Source of the DNA: Planctomycetota bacterium
GTDB taxonomy: Bacteria; Planctomycetota; UBA1135; GCA-002686595
DNA: 64,000 nucleotides
Reading direction: 5' to 3'
Assembly (NCBI GenBank): GCA_016714045.1
Contig: JADJNY010000009.1
Span: forward strand, 186,001 to 250,000
Position numbers and translations under genes: made by a program. The stretch's first letter is position 1; each line of letters opens with the position of its first letter. The notes under the pieces are model-generated. The model searched no databases. It saw nothing but the letters and a program-made list of their open reading frames with translations, and was not told where the DNA came from. Below are positions 35,468 to 43,751 of the stretch, piece after piece.

Positions 35468-36829
35468 ATGATCCGCCCGCTCTTCGCGCTCTCCGTCCTC
35501 ACGACCCTCGCAGCCTGCAGCGGTCTCGACCTTTCGCCCGACGAGCAGCGCCAGCTGAACGCCGCGTTGGAGCGCAAGCGCGAGGGCGGCTGGGTCTCGC
35601 TCTTCGACGGTCAGACGCTCGACGGCTGGGTGACGAAGGGCGGCCGCTACGACGGCGACGCGCGCTGGACCGTCGAGGACGGAGCGATCACGGGACGCGT
35701 CAACGAGAAGGGCGAGGGCGGCCTGCTCTTCACCGCGAAGCCGTACACGGACTTCGAGGTAGAGCTCGACGTGCGCATGGACGAGCCGTTCGACAGCGGG
35801 ATTTTCCTGCGCATGGCGCCGGCCGGGAAGGGCGCGCAGGTGACGCTCGACCTCTGTCCGAACGGCGAGCTCGGCGCGATCTACGCGGACGGGTTCCTCC
35901 AGCACAACGCGGAGGCGCGCAAGCTCTGGAAGTCCGGCGAGTGGAACCACGTGACCGTGAAGATCACGGGCTCCCCCTACCACATCGTGTCGACGATCAA
36001 CGGCACGGCGCTCGTCGACTACCAGCAGCCCGCGGGCATGGAGGGCTTCGTGCCGACGGGCCTGCTCGGCCTGCAGGTGCACGGCAATCGAAACGACCCG
36101 CCGCAGAACAAGGTGCAGTTCAAGAACGTGCGCATCCTCGACCTCGCGCCGACGTCGAAGGAGCTCTTCACGAAGGACGCGGACGGTTTCGTCACGCCGA
36201 CGTCGTGGGGCGTCGCGAACGGATGGAAGAAGCTCTTCGACGGCAGCTCGCTCGACGGATGGGAGCCGCTCGGCGCGAAGAGCGCGGATTCGGCCGGCTA
36301 CGCCGCGAAGGACGGCGTGCTCGCGCTGCTCGCGAAGGGCGACAGCGAGACACTCGCGACGAAGGAGGACTTCGAGAACTTCGAGCTGCGCCTCGACTTC
36401 AAGATCAGCGCGATGGCGAACTCGGGCCTCTTCCTGCGCGCCGCGCGCGACGGCTCGAACCCCGCGTTCAGCGGCGCGGAAGTGCAGATCCTCGACGACT
36501 TCAACTGGGAGACGAAGACGAAGAGCACGTTGAAGCCGTGGCAGCACACGGGGAGCTTGTACGGCTCGATCGCGAGCGGCGAACCGGCCGTGATGCGCGC
36601 GCTCGGCGAGTGGAACACCTATGAGCTGCGCTACGTGGGTTCGTGGCTCACGACGAAGCTGAACGGGAAGGTGCTCTATTCGGCCGACACGGCCGCGCTG
36701 ACGCCGGAGCAGGGCGAGCCGTTCGCGAAGCGCGCGAAGACGGGCTTCCTCGGCTTGCAGCGCCACGCGGGCGACGTGCAGGGCGAGGCCTACGCGTGGT
36801 TCCGCAACGTGTTCGTGCGCAAGTTGTGA
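35468..36829 (+). CDS. Double DUF1080 (3-keto-disaccharide hydrolase-like) lipoprotein
   Basis: A 453-residue lipoprotein (TTLAACSG lipobox, Cys 18). Two tandem concanavalin-like DUF1080 domains: residues about 40-225 (SLFDGQTLDGW, DFEVELDVRM, GIFLRMAP, WNHVTVKI) and 250-453 (KLFDGSSLDGWEPLG, NFELRLDFKIS, SGLFLRAARDG, WNTYELRYVG, GFLGLQRH). DUF1080 members hydrolyse 3-keto-glycosides in characterised systems. It is divergent from the oxidoreductase/isomerase pair, which together fit oxidation, cleavage and further conversion of a 3-keto sugar. Outer-surface or periplasmic location is inferred from the lipobox. Confidence 0.92.
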   Translation: MIRPLFALSVLTTLAACSGLDLSPDEQRQLNAALERKREGGWVSLFDGQTLDGWVTKGGRYDGDARWTVEDGAITGRVNEKGEGGLLFTAKPYTDFEVELDVRMDEPFDSGIFLRMAPAGKGAQVTLDLCPNGELGAIYADGFLQHNAEARKLWKSGEWNHVTVKITGSPYHIVSTINGTALVDYQQPAGMEGFVPTGLLGLQVHGNRNDPPQNKVQFKNVRILDLAPTSKELFTKDADGFVTPTSWGVANGWKKLFDGSSLDGWEPLGAKSADSAGYAAKDGVLALLAKGDSETLATKEDFENFELRLDFKISAMANSGLFLRAARDGSNPAFSGAEVQILDDFNWETKTKSTLKPWQHTGSLYGSIASGEPAVMRALGEWNTYELRYVGSWLTTKLNGKVLYSADTAALTPEQGEPFAKRAKTGFLGLQRHAGDVQGEAYAWFRNVFVRKL

Positions 36830-36846
36830 CGCCCGCGCGTCCACCG

Positions 36847-36854
36847 GCTACCGT
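36847..36854 (+). promoter_or_regulatory. GCTACCGT -10-like element immediately upstream of the POT transporter
   Basis: GCTACCGT ends 10 bases before the ATG at 36864. If it is a -10, transcription would begin about three bases before the ATG, giving an almost leaderless mRNA. Confidence 0.35.
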
Positions 36855-36863
36855 GTGCCGACG

Positions 36864-38435
36864 ATGAAGCCGAAGCCGCCGGGACGCTTGCCGCGCCAGA
36901 TCCCGTTCATCATCGCCAACGAGGGTTGCGAGCGCTTCAGCTTCTACGGGATGCGCAACATCCTGACGACGTTCCTCGCGAGCACGTTCTTCGTCCACCT
37001 CACGACCGAGGAAGCGCAAAGTCAGGCCAAGGACATCTTCCACGTGTTCGTGGCGGGCGTGTACTTCTTCCCCCTGCTCGGCGGGTGGCTCGCGGACCGC
37101 TTCTTCGGCAAGTACCGCACGATCCTGTGGGTTTCGATCGTCTACTGCCTCGGCCATCTGTGCCTGGCGCTGTTCGAGCATTCGCCGCCCGGCTTCTACT
37201 TCGGTCTCTTCCTGATCGCGTTGGGCTCGGGCGGGATCAAGCCGCTGGTCTCGACCTTCATGGGGGACCAGTTCGACCAGTCGAACAAGCACCTCGCCAA
37301 GTTCGCGTTCGACGCGTTCTACTGGATCATCAACTTCGGGTCGTTCTTCGCGTCGCTCTTCATGCCGAAGCTGCTGCAGGGCTGGGGACCCTCGGCGTGG
37401 TGGGGTTGGCCCGCGGCCTCCGTCGCGTTCGCGATTCCCGGCGTGCTCATGCTGCTCGCCACGGTGTTCTTCTGGTGGGGCCGGCGCCGCTACGTCCTGA
37501 TCCCGCCGGCGCCGCCCGACCCCAATTCGTTCACCGCCGTGGCGCGGACCGCCCTGACCGCGCGCGGGGGACTCACGCCCGGACTCGCGATCGTTCTCGC
37601 CGGCTTCGTGCTCGCCCTCGCGTCCGTCGCGGCGATTCCGCTCCTGGGCTGGAAGCTCGTCATCGGCCTCTGCCTCGCCTTCGTCCTCGCGCTCGCCGGT
37701 TTGTGCACGGGCGCGTGGATCCAACTCGAGGACGCACGCGGCCGACATCCCGACGCGGCCATCGACGGGGTGCGAGCGGTCCTGCGCGTGCTCGTGATCT
37801 TCGCCTTGGTGACGCCGTTCTGGTCCCTGTTCGACCAGAAGGCCTCGACCTGGGTCTTCCAAGCCGGAGCGATGGCCAAGCCGTCCTGGTTCGACCCGGC
37901 TCAGATGCAGGCGCTGAATCCGGCGCTCGTGATGTTGATCATCCCGTTCAACAATCTGGTCGTCTTCCCCTGGTTGCGACGCCGAGGGAGGGAGCCCAGC
38001 CAGCTCGCGCGTATGGCGTTCGGCATCACGCTCGCGGGACTCTCGTGGATCGCGGTCGGTGCGCTGCAGCTCTGGATCGACGGTGGTCACACGGTCTCGA
38101 TCACGTGGCAGGTGCTCCCGTACGTCCTGCTGACGGCCGGCGAGGTGCTCGTGTCGGCGACGGGACTCGAGTTCGCGTACAGCCAGGCGCCCCAGGCGAT
38201 GAAGGGCGCGATCATGAGCTTCTGGAGCCTGGCGGTGACCGTCGGCAACCTCTGGGTCCTGATCGTCAACGCCGCGGTGAAGAACGACGTGGTGAACGGC
38301 GTCATCGCCGACACGGGCCTCAGCGTGATCGCGTTCCAGATGTTCTTCTTCGCGGCCTTCGCCTTCGCCGCGGCCTTCGCGTTCCGTTTCGCGGCGCGGC
38401 GCTACCGCATGTCGGACAACTACCGCGCGGCCTGA
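36864..38435 (+). CDS. POT/PTR2-family proton-coupled oligopeptide transporter
   Basis: A 523-residue MFS protein of the POT family. The ExxERF-type motif NEGCERFSFYGMR in TM1 couples protons. Further family signatures are GGWLADRFFGKYRTI, GSGGIKPLVSTFMGDQFD and FYWIINFGSFF. About 12-14 TM segments are visible, with the C-terminal signature LTAGEVLVSATGLEFAYSQAP. It imports di- or tripeptides or related amides. A GTG at 36855 is an alternative start in the same frame. It follows the DUF1080 gene by 34 bases. Confidence 0.95.
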   Translation: MKPKPPGRLPRQIPFIIANEGCERFSFYGMRNILTTFLASTFFVHLTTEEAQSQAKDIFHVFVAGVYFFPLLGGWLADRFFGKYRTILWVSIVYCLGHLCLALFEHSPPGFYFGLFLIALGSGGIKPLVSTFMGDQFDQSNKHLAKFAFDAFYWIINFGSFFASLFMPKLLQGWGPSAWWGWPAASVAFAIPGVLMLLATVFFWWGRRRYVLIPPAPPDPNSFTAVARTALTARGGLTPGLAIVLAGFVLALASVAAIPLLGWKLVIGLCLAFVLALAGLCTGAWIQLEDARGRHPDAAIDGVRAVLRVLVIFALVTPFWSLFDQKASTWVFQAGAMAKPSWFDPAQMQALNPALVMLIIPFNNLVVFPWLRRRGREPSQLARMAFGITLAGLSWIAVGALQLWIDGGHTVSITWQVLPYVLLTAGEVLVSATGLEFAYSQAPQAMKGAIMSFWSLAVTVGNLWVLIVNAAVKNDVVNGVIADTGLSVIAFQMFFFAAFAFAAAFAFRFAARRYRMSDNYRAA

Positions 38436-38454
38436 GCTCGCGAAGGGCGCGCGA

Positions 38455-40047
38455 TCACCGCTTGTGCTTGCGCCGATCGATGCCCATCGCGCGCAGCTTC
38501 GACTCGAGCGTCGTCGGCGGCACGCCCAGGAGCTCGGCCGCGCCGCCCTTGCCGCTGATCTTGCCGCTCGCGCGCTCGAGCGCGGCGGCGACGACGCGCT
38601 TTTCGAGCGCATGGAGCTCGGCGATCGTCGTCGGTAGCTCGCCGGACGTCGCCCCGAACCGCTTCGCCCCGGCGCCGACCGCCGCGCCGCGCTCCGTCGC
38701 CGCCGACGAAGCGCCGCCGAGGTCGGGGAAGCGCAGGCTCCCGCCGCGGGAGAGGATCACCGCGCGCTCGACGACGTGCTGCAGCTCGCGCACGTTGCCC
38801 GGCCAGTCGTACTGCTGGAGCTCGCGCGCTTGCGCCTGCGTCAAGCGCGGCTCGGACACCGCGAGCCGGCGCGCGGAACGCTTCACGAAGTGCTGCGCGA
38901 GCATGGGCACGTCCTCGCGCCGCGCGCGCAAGGGCGGCACCTCGATCGGGAACACGCTGAGCCGGTAGTAGAGGTCCGCGCGGAAGCGCCCGCGCGCGAC
39001 CTCCTCCGCGAGGTCGCGGTTCGTCGCGGCGATCAGGCGCACGTCCGCCTTGCGCGTCCGCCCGTCGCCGACGCGCTCGAACGTGCCTTCCTGCAGGACG
39101 CGCAGGAGCTTGGGCTGGTGCGCGAGCGGGATCTCCCCCACCTCGTCGAGGAACAGCGTCCCGCCGTCCGCGAGCTCGAACCGGCCGACGCGGTCGCGCG
39201 CGGCGCCCGTGAACGCGCCGCGCACGTGCCCGAAGAACTCGCTCTCGAAGAGCTCGCCCGGCACCGCGCCGCAGTTCACCTTGATCAACGGGTGCCCGCG
39301 GCGCGCGCTGCGCTCGTGCACGGCGTGCGCGACGAGCTCCTTGCCGACGCCCGACTCGCCGAGCACGAGCACGCTCGCCTCCGTCGGCGCGACCATCTCG
39401 ATCTGGCGCAGGACCTTGCCGAGCGCCGGCGAGCCGCCGAGCAGGTCGCCGAAGGACGACGCGACCTCCTCGCGCAGGTAGTCGTTCTCGAGCTCGAGCT
39501 TGCGCTTCAGCTGGCTGATCTCCTCGAACGCGCGCGCGTTCGAGATCGCGAGCGCGGCGTGGTCGGCGAAGGTGCGCAGCCACGCGAAGTCGCTCGCGGG
39601 GATCGGCCGGCGGTCGAAGACGCCGAGTACGCCGAGCGTTTCGCCGCGCGCGATCAGGGGCTGCGCCGCGAACGCGCGGATCGACTCGGAGCGGATCCAC
39701 GCGGGCTCGGCGATCCACGGGTCGTCGGGCGCGAGCTCGCCGAGCAAGACGCCCTCACCCGTCGCCGCGACGCGGCCGATCTTGCGGTCGCCGATTTCGA
39801 ACCGCGCGAAGCGGCCGTCGAGCTTCTTCGCGTCGGCGCCCGACGCGTGCAGGTTGCCGGCGCTGGCCGCGAGCTGGAGCCAGCGCTCCTCGCCGCGGTC
39901 GTTCGACGCGCGCTGCACGAGCCAGATGCGCGCGAGCGCCACGTTCGGGCAGTGGGCGATGCCGTCGGCGAGGAGATCGAGCACGAGGTCGGTCGAGCGC
40001 GCATCGGCGATCGCGAGCATGACCTTCTGGAGGACGTCGAGGTTCAC
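38455..40047 (-). CDS. Sigma54-dependent activator (GAF-AAA+-Fis), NorR/FhlA type
   Basis: A 530-residue enhancer-binding protein. GAF domain about 1-170, helical linker, AAA+ core with Walker A GESGVGKE, L1-loop GAFTGA (contacts sigma54) and Walker B GGTLFLDEVGE, sensor region LIAATNRDL, and the R-finger region. A Fis-type HTH is at the C-terminus (KGGAAELLGVPPTTLESKLRAMGI). GTG start at 40047 is used. The GAF domain may sense a small ligand or redox signal. It is divergent from an AhpD-like gene with a -24/-12 promoter, its likely target. Confidence 0.95.
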   Translation of the reverse strand: MNLDVLQKVMLAIADARSTDLVLDLLADGIAHCPNVALARIWLVQRASNDRGEERWLQLAASAGNLHASGADAKKLDGRFARFEIGDRKIGRVAATGEGVLLGELAPDDPWIAEPAWIRSESIRAFAAQPLIARGETLGVLGVFDRRPIPASDFAWLRTFADHAALAISNARAFEEISQLKRKLELENDYLREEVASSFGDLLGGSPALGKVLRQIEMVAPTEASVLVLGESGVGKELVAHAVHERSARRGHPLIKVNCGAVPGELFESEFFGHVRGAFTGAARDRVGRFELADGGTLFLDEVGEIPLAHQPKLLRVLQEGTFERVGDGRTRKADVRLIAATNRDLAEEVARGRFRADLYYRLSVFPIEVPPLRARREDVPMLAQHFVKRSARRLAVSEPRLTQAQARELQQYDWPGNVRELQHVVERAVILSRGGSLRFPDLGGASSAATERGAAVGAGAKRFGATSGELPTTIAELHALEKRVVAAALERASGKISGKGGAAELLGVPPTTLESKLRAMGIDRRKHKR

Positions 40048-40076
40048 GCGGCGACGGTATCACGAGATCCAGGGAA

Positions 40077-40101
40077 TGAACTCACGAGCCTTCGTGATTC
40101 A
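40077..40101. promoter_or_regulatory. Palindromic upstream activating site
   Basis: TCACGA-GCCT-TCGTGA (40082-40097) is perfect, flanked by TGAA and TTCA to extend the symmetry with one offset base. Half sites TCACGAG also occur near 40060 and at 40099-40105. The location is about 85-110 bases upstream of the -24/-12 element, as expected for an enhancer bound by the adjacent activator. Autoregulation is also possible. Confidence 0.55.
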
Positions 40102-40185
40102 CGAGGACCCGTGAGCTGCCCCCAGGGCCATGCGTTCACACTCAAAGCCTTTTAGCTCCAGGACTTGAGCCTGCATGGAGCACCA

Positions 40186-40200
40186 CGGCACGCCGCCTGC
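40186..40200 (+). promoter_or_regulatory. Sigma54 (-24/-12) promoter for the AhpD-like gene row
   Basis: CGGCACG-CCGC-CTGC matches the TGGCACG-N4-TTGC consensus with only two mismatches. It keeps the invariant GG and GC at correct spacing. Predicted start is near 40212, about 52 bases before the ATG at 40264. It lies downstream of a sigma54 activator gene and its palindromic site. Confidence 0.7.
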
Positions 40201-40263
40201 CTTAGCTCCCTCATCGCCGCACCAAACTCGGCCCTCGAACCCGAACCCAGAAAGCCAACCACC

Positions 40264-40854
40264 ATGCCCCGCCTCCCGCTCATCCAGAACGAAACCGCCT
40301 CCCCCCGCGCCCAGGAGCTCCTCGCCGGCGTGCAGAAGAAGCTCGGTCTCGTCCCCAACATGACCCGCGTCCTCGCCCACTCGCCGGCGGCGCTCGAGGG
40401 CTACCTCGCCTTCGGCGGCGCGCTCGCGACAGGCACGCTCTCCGCGGCGGTGCGCGAGGAGCTCGCGCTCGTCGTCGGCGAGACCCACGGCTGCGGCTAC
40501 TGCCTCTCCGCCCACACCGCGATCGGCAAGAAGGTCGGCCTGAAGGAGGACGCGATCCTCGACGCGCGCCGCGGTCGTTCGAAGGACCCGAAGACGAACG
40601 CGCTGCTCGTGCTCGCCCGCACGATCGCGCTGAAGCGCGGCGAGCTCACAGACGCGGACCTGCGCACCGCGCGCGAGGCAGGCGTCTCGGACGCCGAGAT
40701 CGTCGAGGTCGTCGGCGCCGTCGCGCTCAACGTCTACACGAACTGGCTGAACCACGTCGCCGCGACGCCGATCGACTTCCCCGAGGTGAAGCCCGGCGTG
40801 CCCGCCGCCGACACCCACGCCACGAGCTGCGCCACGGGCGCCTGCGGAGCCTGA
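40264..40854 (+). CDS. AhpD-like carboxymuconolactone decarboxylase-family protein
   Basis: A 196-residue protein with peroxidase-type CxxC-x3-H (CGYCLSAH; Cys 77, Cys 80, His 84) and the alpha-helical AhpD fold. The upstream ELALVVGETHG is typical. It probably acts as a thiol-dependent peroxidase or disulfide reductase rather than a true decarboxylase. The ATG at 40264 is chosen to fit MPRLPLIQNETA; upstream codons are non-homologous-looking. The C-terminal tail has two further Cys (TSCATGACGA), possibly resolving. It is first in a gene row with DsrE- and PNPOx-like genes, probably under sigma54 control. Confidence 0.9.
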   Translation: MPRLPLIQNETASPRAQELLAGVQKKLGLVPNMTRVLAHSPAALEGYLAFGGALATGTLSAAVREELALVVGETHGCGYCLSAHTAIGKKVGLKEDAILDARRGRSKDPKTNALLVLARTIALKRGELTDADLRTAREAGVSDAEIVEVVGAVALNVYTNWLNHVAATPIDFPEVKPGVPAADTHATSCATGACGA

Positions 40855-40856
40855 CC

Positions 40857-41228
40857 ATGAAGCTCGCCATCTTCGTCCTCTCCGATCCCACGCGCGGCGA
40901 GGAAGCGCTCGGCCGCGTGTTCAACGCGCTCGCGCTCGCCGCCGACGGCAAGCGCGCGGGCAACGCGGTCTCCGTCGTGTTCGCCGGGGCGGGAACGCGC
41001 TGGCCGAAGGAGCTTACGAAGCTCGGCCATCCGGCGAAGGCGCTCTACGAATCCGTGCGCGACGTCGTCGCGGGCGCCTCCTGCGGCTGCTCCGACGTGT
41101 TCGGGGCGCGCGCGAGCGTCGAAGCGTGCGGCGTGCCGCTGCTCACGGAGAACGCCCTCGCCGGCACCTCCGGGCTCGCGAGCGTCCGCGACTTCGTCGC
41201 GCGTGGATACACGCCGATCGTGTTCTGA
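40857..41228 (+). CDS. DsrE/F-like small protein
   Basis: A 123-residue DsrE-like fold starting two bases after the AhpD-like stop (operon). The opening MKLAIFVLSDPTRGEEALGRVFNALA and the strand VSVVFAGAGT are typical, and a CGC motif (ASCGCSDVFGA) could be a redox or sulfur-relay site. DsrE-family proteins carry persulfides or act in redox stress. Co-occurrence with an AhpD-like protein supports thiol chemistry. Confidence 0.8.
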   Translation: MKLAIFVLSDPTRGEEALGRVFNALALAADGKRAGNAVSVVFAGAGTRWPKELTKLGHPAKALYESVRDVVAGASCGCSDVFGARASVEACGVPLLTENALAGTSGLASVRDFVARGYTPIVF

Positions 41229-41239
41229 TCCCATCGTCC

Positions 41240-41266
41240 GCTCCCCGGCGCCCGCGGCCGGGGAGC
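41240..41266 (+). terminator. Strong hairpin between the DsrE-like and PNPOx-like genes
   Basis: GCTCCCCGGC, a 7-base loop and GCCGGGGAGC form a perfect 10-bp stem 11 bases after the DsrE-like stop. There is no T-run, so it may attenuate or process the transcript rather than end it. Confidence 0.4.
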
Positions 41267-41285
41267 TCGCCACCCGCCCCCCACC

Positions 41286-41894
41286 ATGGCCGAGAACTTC
41301 CTCCGCATTGCCTTCACCCCGTCCGTGCTCGACGCGCAGCGCCGCGCCTACGGCCGCGCGCAGGGCCCGCTCCCCGGTGAATCCAGGGGCGCCGTCGACG
41401 CGATCGGGCCGGACGAGCGCGCTTTCATCGAAGCGCGCGACTCCTTCTACATGGCGACCGTGTCCGAGACCGGCTGGCCCTACGTGCAGCACCGCGGCGG
41501 TCCCGCGGGCTTCCTGCGCGTGCTCGACGCGCGCACGATCGCGTTCGCGGACGTGCGCGGCAATCGCCAGCTCGTCAGCGCGGGCAACCTCGCGCACGAC
41601 GCGCGTGTTGCGCTGATCCTCGTCGACTACCCGCGGCGTGCGCGACTGAAGGTCCTCGGGCGCGCAAGCGTGCTCGACCCGAAGGAGCATCCCGAGCTCG
41701 CGGCACAGCTCCTCCCCGCCGGCAAGGTCGAGCGCATCGTGCGGATCGACGTCGTCGGGCTCGACTGGAACTGCCCGCAGAACCTGACGCCGCGCTACAC
41801 CGAGGCGGAGGTCGAGGAGTACGCTTCGGTTCTGCGCGCGCGCATCGCGGAGCTCGAGGCCGAGCTCGCCACGCGCGCGGACGGCCGCACCTGA
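41286..41894 (+). CDS. Pyridoxamine 5'-phosphate oxidase-family flavin-binding protein
   Basis: A 202-residue split-barrel protein. FIEARDSFYMATVSETGWPYVQHRGG, FLRVLDARTIAFADVRGNRQLVSAGNLAHD (here in pieces) and a central VALILVDYPRRARLKVLGRA strand match the FMN-binding fold of PNPOx-like proteins. The C-terminal DWNCPQNLTPRYTEAEVEEY is typical of a subgroup often annotated pyridoxamine 5'-phosphate oxidase family. True PNPOx activity is not implied. A reductase using F420 or FMN is possible. Start ATG 41286 after a hairpin. Confidence 0.88.
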   Translation: MAENFLRIAFTPSVLDAQRRAYGRAQGPLPGESRGAVDAIGPDERAFIEARDSFYMATVSETGWPYVQHRGGPAGFLRVLDARTIAFADVRGNRQLVSAGNLAHDARVALILVDYPRRARLKVLGRASVLDPKEHPELAAQLLPAGKVERIVRIDVVGLDWNCPQNLTPRYTEAEVEEYASVLRARIAELEAELATRADGRT

Positions 41895-41913
41895 CCGCGC
41901 CGCGAGGGCTCGC

Positions 41914-42510
41914 ATGGACCCCGCCTTCCTGGTCGACAGCTACGCGACGGAGCGCGTGAAGACGCTCTCCGTCTGGTCGCAGTTCCAGGACGAGGACCTC
42001 GCGCACCGGATCGAGCCGCGCGCGCGCACGCCGCACGAGCACTTCGTGCACCAGTGCGTCAGCGAGGACACGTGGATGCGGACGATGCTCGGGATCGACG
42101 TCGGACGGCCCGCGCTGCCGGAGCGGGAGACGCGCGTCGAGTTCCTGCGGCACTACGCGGCGGCGTCCGAAGCGCGGCTCGCGGCTCTGCGCGTGCGCGA
42201 CTCGGCGTGGTTCGACGGCACCGCTTCGTTCTTCGGCGTCGAGAAGAGCCGCGCGTGGATCCTGGTGCGGCGACTCACGCACACGGCGCACCACCGCGGG
42301 CAGCTGACGATGCTGCTGCGCGAGCTCGGACGCGCGCTGTACTCGACCTACGGCCCGACGGCGGACACCGGCGGGCTCGCGCAGAACGGCGCGCGCGTCG
42401 TGTACCGCTACGCGAGCGTCGAGGACCTGCTCGAGGCGGAAGCGGAGGGCGGCGCATGGCCCGCGCTGCCCGGAGCGGGCGCGAGGCCCGTCTCCGAGCG
42501 CCGTCCGTGA
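41914..42510 (+). CDS. DinB-family metal-binding protein
   Basis: A 198-residue four-helix-bundle protein. The DinB-type histidine triad fits EHFVHQCVSEDTW (His near 44), and HTAHHRGQLTMLLRELG (His near 125-129) is the characteristic C-terminal motif. The N-terminus VWSQFQDEDLAHRI is consistent. DinB-fold proteins often act as mycothiol- or bacillithiol-dependent transferases or thiol-linked hydrolases. It starts 19 bases after the PNPOx-like stop, so it may be the last gene of the row. Confidence 0.85.
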   Translation: MDPAFLVDSYATERVKTLSVWSQFQDEDLAHRIEPRARTPHEHFVHQCVSEDTWMRTMLGIDVGRPALPERETRVEFLRHYAAASEARLAALRVRDSAWFDGTASFFGVEKSRAWILVRRLTHTAHHRGQLTMLLRELGRALYSTYGPTADTGGLAQNGARVVYRYASVEDLLEAEAEGGAWPALPGAGARPVSERRP

Positions 42511-42532
42511 GCCGCGGTCCGCGCGCGACGGG

Positions 42533-43546
42533 CTACTTCTTCGGCGCGGGCACGACCTCGATCGCGATCTTGCCGACGGTGTGGCCTTCCTTCGACAGCG
42601 CGAGCGCCTTCGCCGCGTCGGCGAGGGGGAACGTCGCGCTGACGTGCGGCTTCACCTTGCCCTGGTCGACGAGCGTCGCGAGCTCCTTCAGCTGCGCGGC
42701 GTTGGGCTTGAGCAGCATTCCCGCGCCGCGCAGCCCGCGCGCCTCGAGCTCCTTCGCGGAGGGCGGCCCGACGATCGAGACGAGGAAGCCGCCCTTCTTC
42801 AGCACGCCGAGGCTCCGCGTCTGCGTCTCGCCGCCGACCATGTCGAAGACGACGTCGACGTCCTTCACGAGCTCCTCGAACTTCTGCGCCTGGTAGTCGA
42901 TCACGACGTCCGCGCCGAGCTCCTTCACGAACGCGAGCTTCTCCTTCGACGCCGTCGCGTAGACCTGGGCGCCCTTCCACTTCGCGAGCTGCACCGCGAA
43001 GTGCCCGACGCCGCCCGCGCCGGCGTGGACGAGCACGCTCTGGCCCGCCTCGAGCTTCGCCGCGTCGAACAACGCCTGCCACGCCGTCAGCGCCGCGAGC
43101 GGGATCGCCGCCGCGTGCGCGTGGTCGATCGACTTGGGCTTCTTCGCGACGTCGCTCGCGGGGAGCACGACGTACTCCGCGAACGCGCCGCCGCGCATCA
43201 GGTTCGCGTACGCGTAGACCTCGTCGCCGGCCTGGAAGCTCGCGACGTCCGCGCCGAGGGCCTCGACGACGCCCGACACGTCGCAGCCGACCGTGTACGG
43301 GAACGACTGCTTCAGCGAAGGGATGAGCCCTTGGACGATCTTCCAGTCGACCGGGTTCACGGCGGAGGCGTGCACGCGCACGAGGAGCTCGCCTGCCTTC
43401 GGCGCCGGCTTCGGCGCGTCCTCGACCTTCACGGCGTCGGGCGCGCCGAAGCTCGCGATGCGCGCGGCCTTCATCGTGGCGCCGTTCGTGGACTGGAACG
43501 GGACGAACGCGAGCACGCTGGAAAGGAACGGGACGAGTGCGAACAC
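42533..43546 (-). CDS. Zinc-independent alcohol dehydrogenase/quinone reductase-like protein, possibly exported
   Basis: A 337-residue MDR protein: KAARIASFGAPDAVKVED, HASAVNPVDWKIVQG, FPYTVGCDVSGVVEALG, NAD(P)H motif HAGAGGVGHFAVQLA. It lacks structural-zinc cysteines, so it fits the quinone reductase type. A GTG at 43546 follows GGAGGT with 5-base spacing. It adds a hydrophobic leader VFALVPFLSSVLAFVPFQS, which could be a signal peptide. The internal ATG at 43474 lacks a ribosome site but matches the usual family start. I favour the GTG with some doubt. Confidence 0.75.
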   Translation of the reverse strand: MFALVPFLSSVLAFVPFQSTNGATMKAARIASFGAPDAVKVEDAPKPAPKAGELLVRVHASAVNPVDWKIVQGLIPSLKQSFPYTVGCDVSGVVEALGADVASFQAGDEVYAYANLMRGGAFAEYVVLPASDVAKKPKSIDHAHAAAIPLAALTAWQALFDAAKLEAGQSVLVHAGAGGVGHFAVQLAKWKGAQVYATASKEKLAFVKELGADVVIDYQAQKFEELVKDVDVVFDMVGGETQTRSLGVLKKGGFLVSIVGPPSAKELEARGLRGAGMLLKPNAAQLKELATLVDQGKVKPHVSATFPLADAAKALALSKEGHTVGKIAIEVVPAPKK

Positions 43547-43751
43547 CGGTGACCTCCGTGAAAGGAGGCCCACGGTAGCGGCGGCACGTCCGCGGGCATC
43601 GCGCGAACGAGCAAGGCTTGCGCAAGCGCCCCTCGTCCGACGCCCGCGCGCGATCCCTGCGCGTCCTGGCGCGACTCGCGGCGCCGCGCGCTTGCTCGAG
43701 GAGGCCCGGGCCGCGATCCTCGTCGGCCCGTGCGCCGCTCGCGCCGAAGCC

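Noticed and set aside
33125..36844. One 1239-codon minus-strand frame
   Set aside because: Only 33125-34393 is real; the upstream part is antisense to the DUF1080 gene, which has clear domains on the plus strand.
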